Positions 26,106 to 32,339 of a DNA stretch of 46,595 nucleotides are shown here, in pieces. A model generated the notes under the pieces. That model searched no databases, was not told the DNA's origin, and saw only the letters and a program-made list of their open reading frames with translations. The stretch's first letter is position 1, and every line of letters starts with the position of its first letter. Made by a program: the position numbers and the translations under genes. Source of the stretch: an uncultured Oscillospiraceae bacterium (GTDB lineage: Bacteria; Bacillota; Clostridia; Oscillospirales; Ruminococcaceae); the NCBI GenBank assembly GCA_934481445.1, contig CAKSPC010000018.1:1-46595 (forward strand), written 5' to 3'.

Positions 26106-26336
26106 TTACTTAGCGAGAAGTCTCTTTACAGTGTCGGTAGGCTGTGCGCCGTTCTTGATCCATGCTTCTGCCTTTTCCTTATCAATGTTGATAACAGCGG
26201 GCTCCTTGGTGGGATCATAGTAACCGAGCTCCTCGATGAAACGACCGTCTCTGGGGAAACGGGAATCAGCGACAACTACACGGTAGAAGGGAGCCTTCTT
26301 TGCGCCCATTCTGCGAAGTCTGATCTTTACTGCCAT
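26106..26336 (-). CDS. rpsP: 30S ribosomal protein S16
   Basis: 76 residues; full family pattern [41 protein letters not shown], and [19 protein letters not shown] at 26336 after AAAGGAG. It helps assemble the small subunit body. In the usual ylxM-ffh-rpsP-khpA order, but separated from ffh by a small membrane protein gene and 270 bases of non-coding DNA. Confidence 0.98.
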   Translation of the reverse strand: MAVKIRLRRMGAKKAPFYRVVVADSRFPRDGRFIEELGYYDPTKEPAVINIDKEKAEAWIKNGAQPTDTVKRLLAK

Positions 26337-26339
26337 TTT

Positions 26340-26608
26340 ATTTTTCTCCTTTCAGTCTTGATATATTCATGTGTATTACACAGTGAAATCATATCAGTTC
26401 GCGCCCTTTCAGGCTGTTTATCATTGCCTCCAAAAACTTCCGGGATATTAGAACAACAAAGTCCGATCAACAGCTGATGCAGCATTCGTCTGTGCTGTTC
26501 AACCTTTGCAAGGCGTCGGCCGTCGTTTGAAATCGCTGTTTCCTTAAATCCAATCCCGCAAGAAGTAAATTGGATGGCAATATACAATGCGGTTGCCCGC
26601 AATGATGA
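26340..26608 (-). other. Non-coding spacer inside the ffh-rpsP operon
   Basis: About 270 bases between the Imm17-like gene and rpsP. An open minus-strand frame crosses it but has no ribosome site and runs out of frame through the rpsP start, so I do not call a gene. A small stem CCAAT ... ATTGG (around 26550-26573) is present. The unusual length suggests DNA inserted between ffh and rpsP. Confidence 0.4.
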
Positions 26609-26610
26609 CA

Positions 26611-26826
26611 TTATTCGAGTATATTCAGGGCAACGCCAAGTCCCACAACAATCATAACTATACCGAGAACAATATAGTATATCCTCATGCCTTTTCTGCC
26701 AACAAGATCGTAAAACCATCGCATTCTGCGCCTTTTCGGAACTATGAACCATTCACAGTCACGAATGCTCATCAGTATGCTGAAGATACCCAGCAGTGCA
26801 CTTAAAATGCCAATTAAGATTGCCAT
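26611..26826 (-). CDS. Small two-helix membrane protein, Imm17-like
   Basis: 71 residues; ATG at 26826 with AGGGGG upstream, 11 bases after the ffh stop codon. Two hydrophobic helices (ILIGILSALLGIFSILM and IYYIVLGIVMIVVGLGVAL) flank a basic loop with EWFIVPKRRRM and YDLVGRKGMRIYY. The 'W-F ... GRxGxRxxYxxxGxxxxxxG' pattern is that of the Imm17 immunity-protein family as I know it. No toxin is visible nearby, so if the assignment holds it is an orphan immunity-like gene carried in a ribosome/SRP operon. A plain small membrane protein is the alternative. Confidence 0.6.
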   Translation of the reverse strand: MAILIGILSALLGIFSILMSIRDCEWFIVPKRRRMRWFYDLVGRKGMRIYYIVLGIVMIVVGLGVALNILE

Positions 26827-26837
26827 ACAGCCCCCTG

Positions 26838-28214
26838 TTACATCGGGAAGCCGCCGGGACCGCCCATGTTGCCCATCTGCTTCATCATGTTCATGGGAAT
26901 GCGCATTTTCCTGCCCTTTCCCTTTCCGCCAAGCCCCATCTGTTTCATCATCTTCTGCATCTGTTCGAACTGTCGAAGCAACTGATTTACATCCTCAACG
27001 CGCATTCCGCTTCCCGCAGCTATTCTGCGCTTACGCTTGGCGTCGATGATGGAGGGTTTCTCGCGCTCCTTCGGTGTCATTGAGGAGATTATCGCCTTGG
27101 TACGCGGCATCTTCTTGTCGTCGATGTCCTCTTCCTTGACCTTGCCCGCTATGCCGGGGATCATATTGATGATGGAATGGATGCTGCCCATCTTTTCGAT
27201 CTGCTCGAACTGTGCATACAGATCGTTGAGGTCGAATTTATTTTCCTGCATCTTCTGCATGGTTTTCTGCGCAGCCTTTTCGTCGATGGCCGTCTTGGCC
27301 TTGTCGATAAGAGTGAGCACATCGCCCATGCCTAAAATGCGGCTTGCCATTCTGTCGGGGTGGAACGGCTCGATATCGTCTATCTTCTCGCCTATGCCCG
27401 CGAACTTTACAGGCTTGCCGGTAACCGCGAGGACAGTCAGCGCCGCGCCGCCTCTTGTGTCGCCGTCGAGTTTGGTGAGGATAACGCCGGTGATATCCAG
27501 CGCTTCGTTAAAGCTTTCGGCAACATTTACCGCGTCCTGACCCGTCATAGAGTCAACAACGAGGAGTATCTCGTTCGGCTCTGTTTCCGCCTTGATATTC
27601 TTCAACTCGTCCATCAGCGTTTCGTCGATGTGAAGTCTGCCCGCGGTATCCAGCATAACGACATCGAAGCCGTTATCCTTTGCGTACCTAACGCCCGCCT
27701 TGGCTATTTTCACGGGGTCGTCCTGACCCATCTCGAAAACGTGCGCGCCCGCCTTTTCGCCTACTATCTTCAACTGCTCTATCGCAGCGGGACGGTAAAC
27801 GTCGCAGGCAACCAGCAGCGGTCTGCGGTTCTGCTTCTTGAGGTATGCGGCAAGCTTCGCGCAGTGCGTCGTCTTACCTGCACCCTGAAGGCCGCACATC
27901 ATGATGACGCAGGGGGGCTTTGAGGGGAAATCGAGCTTCGCGGTGGTGTTGCCCATCAGCGCGATAAGTTCCTGATGAACTATGTCGATGACCTGCTGCG
28001 CAGGAGTGAGGCTCTCCATTACCTGCGAACCGACCGCCTTCTCGCTTACCTTGTTAACGAAGTCCTTTGCGACCTTGTAGTTAACGTCCGCGTCCAGCAG
28101 AGCCATGCGCACTTCGCGCATCGCGTCCTTGATGTCCTTTTCGGTCAGCTTTCCGTGACCTTTGAGTTTTCCGAAAACGTTATTCAGTTTTGAGGACAGA
28201 CCCTCGAACGCCAT
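26838..28214 (-). CDS. ffh: Signal recognition particle protein Ffh
   Basis: 458 residues. N domain, then the SRP GTPase G domain with GLQGAGKTTHCAKL (G1), VACDVYRPAA, DTAGRLHID (G3), TKLDGDTRGGAAL (G4 region), and the Met-rich M domain ending in MNMMKQMGNMGGPGGFPM, which binds SRP RNA and signal peptides. It targets nascent membrane proteins together with FtsY. It follows ylxM by 18 bases, the standard Firmicutes pair. Confidence 0.98.
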   Translation of the reverse strand: MAFEGLSSKLNNVFGKLKGHGKLTEKDIKDAMREVRMALLDADVNYKVAKDFVNKVSEKAVGSQVMESLTPAQQVIDIVHQELIALMGNTTAKLDFPSKPPCVIMMCGLQGAGKTTHCAKLAAYLKKQNRRPLLVACDVYRPAAIEQLKIVGEKAGAHVFEMGQDDPVKIAKAGVRYAKDNGFDVVMLDTAGRLHIDETLMDELKNIKAETEPNEILLVVDSMTGQDAVNVAESFNEALDITGVILTKLDGDTRGGAALTVLAVTGKPVKFAGIGEKIDDIEPFHPDRMASRILGMGDVLTLIDKAKTAIDEKAAQKTMQKMQENKFDLNDLYAQFEQIEKMGSIHSIINMIPGIAGKVKEEDIDDKKMPRTKAIISSMTPKEREKPSIIDAKRKRRIAAGSGMRVEDVNQLLRQFEQMQKMMKQMGLGGKGKGRKMRIPMNMMKQMGNMGGPGGFPM

Positions 28215-28232
28215 AAACTCACCGCCGTTTCA

Positions 28233-28592
28233 TCACAACTCCCGCCCGATATCGGATAGGAGCGAGCCGAGCCGCGCGAACCTTTCGTCGCGCATATTCT
28301 TATTATAATCCGCGGAAAGTTCCGCGAGAATGGTTTTTGAATTTTCAAGCTTTCCCGAAAGGCTGCGGAGCCTTTTCGCAAAGCCTAGGCAGTCCTCAAG
28401 CTCCAGCAGGCGCTGTTCACCTTTTTTTATGGAACTTACAACGCTCTGCCGTGTGACGCCGCCGCTCTCCGCGGCTATTTCCGAAAGGGAGAGATCCTCG
28501 TTGTATCTCATGCTCAGCGCGTCGCGCTGTCCCTTTGAAAGCAGCTCGCCGTATATGTCGAGCAGTATCACAAAATCAATGCCGTGTTCCAT
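28233..28592 (-). CDS. ylxM: YlxM-type helix-turn-helix protein, SRP-associated
   Basis: 119 residues from the ATG at 28592; AAGGCGG lies upstream, while the longer frame from 28625 has none. It carries the sigma-70 region 4-like helix-turn-helix of the UPF0122 family: SKGQRDALSMRYNEDLSLSE, IAAESGGVTRQSVVSSIKKG, then a coiled tail. In streptococci YlxM modulates Ffh activity. Its place just ahead of ffh supports the call. Confidence 0.92.
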   Translation of the reverse strand: MEHGIDFVILLDIYGELLSKGQRDALSMRYNEDLSLSEIAAESGGVTRQSVVSSIKKGEQRLLELEDCLGFAKRLRSLSGKLENSKTILAELSADYNKNMRDERFARLGSLLSDIGREL

Positions 28593-28648
28593 AAGACCGC
28601 CTTTTCTGTCGGTGGTGTAATGCAAAAACGCTTTACAGCAACATTGGT

Positions 28649-28677
28649 ATTATAACACATCTTTGCGGGTTTGTCAA
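28649..28677 (-). promoter_or_regulatory. Promoter of the ylxM-ffh operon
   Basis: Minus strand TTGACA (28677-28672), 17 bases, TATAAT (28654-28649): full consensus. Leader of about 50 bases to ylxM. Confidence 0.88.
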
Positions 28678-28884
28678 GGGGGATTTTACGGGTTTTTTAA
28701 TTATTTTCGTGTGTCGTGATTTAGTGCATAAGAAACAATTCCGTGGGCTGTTTCGGTCTGCCGAAAAAATTTTGAAATTTATGCGCAGAGTACGGGGCGT
28801 GGCAAGATGTTAGGGGTAATTCTTGTTTTCTCACACAGTATTTTGAATTTTGTTGTCGTTTGGATTTTTTAACAGAACACGCGT

Positions 28885-29222
28885 AAAAAACAGCCCACCG
28901 GGCTGTTTTTTAGGAAGTGTGTTAGGAGATTTTTAATGCAGCAAAGGGGGGAAAACTCTTGTTTTCCCCCCTTGAACCCCCTTTAGCGCTTTTTTGTCGT
29001 TTAAACTAGGCTTAATCTGTACTCGCTTTACCGCAGCGTTTTCATAACTACATATGTGAGGGGAATTTCGCTGTCTGCGGACAGCGACTGGGGCGCTGCC
29101 CCAGCCCCCGCAAGGGGTGCGGTCTGTCGGTCAACCCCCTCTGTCGCTTCGCGACACCTCCCCTATGGGGAGATCACCCCTTGACCGCGTGTATGGGCGC
29201 CATAAAGACGAAATGTTGACGC
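28885..29222 (+). repeat. Multi-hairpin interspersed repeat, copy A3
   Basis: Same hairpin order as A1 and A2 with paired changes: AAAAAACAGCCC-ACC-GGGCTGTTTTTT; GGGGGGAAAAC-TCTT-GTTTTCCCCCC; GCTGTC-TGCG-GACAGC; CTGGGGC-GCT-GCCCCAG; and CAAGGGGTG / CACCCCTTG (29111-29119 with 29175-29183). The last hairpin's loop is enlarged to 55 bases and holds two more hairpins (TGTCGC-TTC-GCGACA and CTCCCC-TAT-GGGGAG). It ends with the GACCGCGTGTATG ... AAAGACGAAATGTTGAC module. The 200 bases before it (28678-28884) hold nothing recognisable. Confidence 0.85.
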
Positions 29223-29235
29223 CATATCCACCCGC

Positions 29236-30105
29236 TCAAAACTCGGGTCTGTCCTCACGATTATTTATCGCCTTAGCCTTCTGCACTGCAAGGCACAACA
29301 GGAACATCAGCACCGAAACAGCTATCGCCAGCACCGTTCCCACGGTAATACTCATCATCTCATCCGTCAGCACGAAATCATCCGAGAACATCCCGCCCGA
29401 AACAAGGCTTCTCAACGTAAACGGATTGAACTTCTCAAGATCCAGTCCCGAAAGAATTATCTGCACCAGCATAGTTCCGATATACATAAACACCGTAACA
29501 ATGCCGGGTCTGCCGGTGCACAGTCCTATCGACAGATAAACCGCCGTGATGAACGCCATATATACCGAGCACAGTGCCGCCGCCAGCACTACCATATCCC
29601 ATCCGACAATATTCACCGTAAACAGCGCATTGCACAGTACACCCGCGCAAATGCAGGACACAAATGTCACCGCGAAAACCGAAAGCGGGTAAACAATGAA
29701 CTTCGGGAACAGGTAATTGAAATGCTCCAGGCCGCTGCACGCGGGGATAACGGTCGCACGTTTTTTCTGCTCGCCGCCCGCCGCAGCCATCAGTATAAGC
29801 ATTATTATCAGCGTTGATGTTGAGCAGAACTCCGCCATGGTAACGCCGAAGATCAGCCCTGCGTCGTTATACAGGCTCGAAATCTCGCCCAGCACATCCG
29901 CGCCGCCCGCCTGCACACCGACAGCCGCCACACCCGTGATGGCGTCCATACCACCGCTTGCCGCCATATCCATAATTGCGCCGAGGGCGCGGTACATAAG
30001 CGGGTCTGCAATTGCAAACGAAAATATCGCCAGGATCATGCCGAAAATACGGAATGTCCTTGAAAAATGGAGCCATTCCTTTTTGAAGCTGTATTTAAGC
30101 TGCAT
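29236..30105 (-). CDS. ABC-2 type transporter permease
   Basis: 289 residues from the ATG at 30105, which lies one base past the ATPase stop; GGTGGTGGGATG upstream acts as ribosome site. Six hydrophobic segments can be seen (for example FGMILAIFSFAIADPLMYRAL, LIIMLILMAAAG, FIVYPLSVFAVTFVSCICAGVL, MVVLAAALCSVYMAFITAVYLSIGL, VLAIAVSVLMFLLCLAV in parts). The AGGEQKKRATVIPAC loop is like that of ABC-2 permeases of gut Clostridia. It pairs with the ATPase directly upstream to make an exporter whose substrate is unknown. Confidence 0.87.
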   Translation of the reverse strand: MQLKYSFKKEWLHFSRTFRIFGMILAIFSFAIADPLMYRALGAIMDMAASGGMDAITGVAAVGVQAGGADVLGEISSLYNDAGLIFGVTMAEFCSTSTLIIMLILMAAAGGEQKKRATVIPACSGLEHFNYLFPKFIVYPLSVFAVTFVSCICAGVLCNALFTVNIVGWDMVVLAAALCSVYMAFITAVYLSIGLCTGRPGIVTVFMYIGTMLVQIILSGLDLEKFNPFTLRSLVSGGMFSDDFVLTDEMMSITVGTVLAIAVSVLMFLLCLAVQKAKAINNREDRPEF

Positions 30106-30106
30106 T

Positions 30107-30991
30107 TCATCCCACCACCTTTCCGAAAACCTCTTCAAGGGTCGCAGTGCCTATCTCGAATTTTTCCGCAATGATACCTTCGTCCGCCATCAGGCGGATA
30201 AGCCGCCCTGCGGTTTCTTCCGCGTTATCCGACCCGAAGCGGAAAACGCCCTCGTCGTTAAGCTCCGCCCTTGCGAAATCCACGGAGAGCAGCTTTATTT
30301 TCTGCTCCTGCGTAAGTCCGCGCACCGAAAGGGAGATAACGTCGCCGCCGTGCTTCCGCAGAAGTTCCCGCAGACTTCCCTCCTCGGCGAGCACGCCGCC
30401 GTTCATTATTCCGATACGGTTGGCAACGCGCTCAACATCGGAAAGTATGTGGGTGGAGAGCACAATGGTGCAGCCCATTGATTTAAGTCTGTTTATTATA
30501 TGGATAACTTCCGCGCGTCCCTGCGGGTCAAGGGCTGAGGTCGGCTCGTCGAATATGAGCAGGTCGGGTTTTCCGATGATAGCCGCGCCCATGCCGAGCC
30601 GCTGGGTCATTCCGCGGGAGAAGCCTTTCGAGCGTCTGTCCGCCGCCGGCATAAGCCCCACGATGTCCAGTACCTCGTTAACGCGGGTATTGATATCTCC
30701 GCTGTATTTGCAGCACGCCGCGATATACTCGAGATACTCCCTTGCGGTCATATAACCGTATATCATGGGGCTTTCGGGTAGATATCCGATGGTTATTGGC
30801 TTGCCGTCACCGAGGACGATCTCGCCGCTGTCCTTGGGGATGATATCGGCTATGATGTTCATGGTAGTTGTTTTTCCGCAGCCGTTGCGGCCGAGGAAGC
30901 CGTAGACGTCTCCGTCGTTAATATCCATGCTGAGTCCGCGAAGCACGGGGAATTTTCCGTACTTTTTACATAGATTTCGTATCTTGACCAT
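30107..30991 (-). CDS. ABC transporter ATP-binding protein
   Basis: 294 residues from the ATG at 30991 (AAAGGA upstream); the frame runs on to 31063 but without a ribosome site and across the promoter. Walker A GFLGRNGCGKTTTMN, Q-loop region IGYLPESPMIYG, signature FSRGMTQRLGMGAAI, Walker B LLIFDEPTSALDP, H-loop LSTHIL. The extra C-terminal domain is usual for ABC-2 exporters. First gene of a two-gene operon. Confidence 0.93.
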   Translation of the reverse strand: MVKIRNLCKKYGKFPVLRGLSMDINDGDVYGFLGRNGCGKTTTMNIIADIIPKDSGEIVLGDGKPITIGYLPESPMIYGYMTAREYLEYIAACCKYSGDINTRVNEVLDIVGLMPAADRRSKGFSRGMTQRLGMGAAIIGKPDLLIFDEPTSALDPQGRAEVIHIINRLKSMGCTIVLSTHILSDVERVANRIGIMNGGVLAEEGSLRELLRKHGGDVISLSVRGLTQEQKIKLLSVDFARAELNDEGVFRFGSDNAEETAGRLIRLMADEGIIAEKFEIGTATLEEVFGKVVG

Positions 30992-31025
30992 TTCCGCAAT
31001 CCTTTCGGCAGTAGTGTTTATATAT

Positions 31026-31063
31026 GATATATACAGTATATCACCGCCGCGGGCGTTTGTCAA
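31026..31063 (-). promoter_or_regulatory. Promoter of the ABC-2 exporter operon, with a palindrome
   Basis: Minus strand TTGACA (31063-31058), 17 bases, TATACT (31040-31035). The palindrome GATATA-TACAG-TATATC (31026-31042) covers the -10 box and start region and could be an operator; no regulator gene is adjacent. Confidence 0.75.
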
Positions 31064-31190
31064 TAGATAACGGGGGCAATTATCCGAAAATACACGTTTT
31101 ATACGAAAAAAGCGGCTTTACAACCGCCCGCCGATATGATACAATATAGTAAAGGCACTTTCGCCAAGCATGGGCGCCGATCTAGACACA

Positions 31191-31216
31191 AAAAAATCCC
31201 CCTTCGGGGAAGGGGG
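31191..31216 (-). terminator. Terminator of the acidic-protein gene
   Basis: CCCCCTTC-GGG-GAAGGGGG (31198-31205 with 31209-31216); on the minus strand followed by ATTTTTTTG. Confidence 0.88.
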
Positions 31217-31224
31217 CATATTCA

Positions 31225-31620
31225 TTATTCTTCGGACGTCGTCCGCTTCGCCATTTCGGTGTTGTACTGCGTCTGTGTGATTTCTCCGTCGCGGAGAAGA
31301 TCCGCCAGTTCGTCATCCGTGTAGGTGTACAGCTCGTCAGGGCTGTCCGAACTGTCGGAGCTGTCCGAGGTGCTCTCGGATGTGTATTCCTCGAGGATAT
31401 TTACCCCCGTATCGTCAGTGGTCGTGTCCTCCGTCAGATACTGCTCTGCCTCATTGCTTAACTCAACCGTATCAAACTTGCGGGTCTGTACGGCAGTTGT
31501 GTCTGCCTGGATGACAGCTTCATCCTGGGATGCAGCCTTTTCCGCCTTTGCAGAGTGCTCCGCGGCGCCTACCCCCGAAAGCTTTACCTGTGCCGCTGTT
31601 GTGTTTATCGTAAGATCCAT
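31225..31620 (-). CDS. Acidic hypothetical protein with SHOCT-like C-terminus (131 aa)
   Basis: ATG at 31620 with AGGAGG 9 bases upstream. No signal peptide. The N-terminal half includes KFDTVELSNEAEQYL; the centre is an Asp/Ser/Thr/Glu-rich linker (EEYTSESTSDSSDSSDS); the last 25 residues (YTDDELADLLRDGEITQTQY) match the short SHOCT pattern 'ELxxLxxxGxITxxEYxxxK'. I do not recognise the whole protein. It is monocistronic with its own terminator and is divergent from the HAD gene; GTGTGAAAAATT is repeated in the gap (31669-31680 and 31731-31742). Confidence 0.65.
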   Translation of the reverse strand: MDLTINTTAAQVKLSGVGAAEHSAKAEKAASQDEAVIQADTTAVQTRKFDTVELSNEAEQYLTEDTTTDDTGVNILEEYTSESTSDSSDSSDSPDELYTYTDDELADLLRDGEITQTQYNTEMAKRTTSEE

Positions 31621-31789
31621 AACGATATACCTCCTGTCGTTTTGTGCCCTCATTATATCCCCACCGTGTGAAAAATTTGTGAAACCGCTGTGTCTTTTTC
31701 AAAAAAATAATACACAGAAGGCGTATACAGTGTGAAAAATTGTTGCAAAATAAGACAATCGCATTTTGCGACAAACAAAGGAAGTTTAT

Positions 31790-32335
31790 ATGATAAAATA
31801 TTACATTTTTGATATGGACGGCACCCTCTGCCACAGCATGGGTTTCTGGCGGGCGGAAACCGCGCATATCCCCAACTACCGCGACCCCGCCGCCATGCAG
31901 ATAGCCTACGACAATATGCGTCATCGATACCGCGACGAAATCGAACTGCGCGCAGGAGCAAGAAAGCTCCTCAAAAACGCCCGCGCCGCGGGAATACGCT
32001 GCTGCATTGCCAGCGCCACCGCCCGTGACGTTGCGCAGCCCTTTCTCGACAAAACAGGGCTGATGGACTACATGGATTTCTACATTGACTGCCACGAGAT
32101 AGGAGTTTTTAAGGAGCATCCCGATATCTACCTGCAGTCGGCACAGCGCTTCGGCGCAGAAATAAGCGAGTGCGCCGTTTTCGAGGATTCGGAATACTGC
32201 GCCCGCACCGCCAAGAAAGCGGGGTTTTATGTTGTGGGAGTATACGACCCCACCACCTCCGCCGAGGGCGACACCGCCGCGTATTCGGATATGTACATAA
32301 ACAGCCTCGAGGATTTCAAAGGAATAAAGGAGTAA
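31790..32335 (+). CDS. HAD-superfamily hydrolase (beta-phosphoglucomutase/phosphatase-like)
   Basis: 181 residues from the ATG at 31790 (AAAGGAAG upstream). Motif I DMDGT (Asp8, Asp10), motif II SATAR, motif III Lys in FKEHPDIY, and motif IV FEDSEYCARTAKKAGF. The small alpha-helical cap at residues 14-75 marks subclass I. It is 4 bases ahead of the beta-mannosidase gene and likely cotranscribed, which hints at a sugar-phosphate substrate. An imperfect palindrome TGTTGCAAAAT ... GCATTTTGCGACA lies upstream (31741-31772). Confidence 0.88.
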   Translation: MIKYYIFDMDGTLCHSMGFWRAETAHIPNYRDPAAMQIAYDNMRHRYRDEIELRAGARKLLKNARAAGIRCCIASATARDVAQPFLDKTGLMDYMDFYIDCHEIGVFKEHPDIYLQSAQRFGAEISECAVFEDSEYCARTAKKAGFYVVGVYDPTTSAEGDTAAYSDMYINSLEDFKGIKE

Positions 32336-32339
32336 CGCC

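Noticed and set aside
26327..26752. Minus-strand frame crossing the gap between the Imm17-like gene and rpsP
   Set aside because: No ribosome site, overlaps two real genes in other frames, and no convincing family; treated as non-coding.
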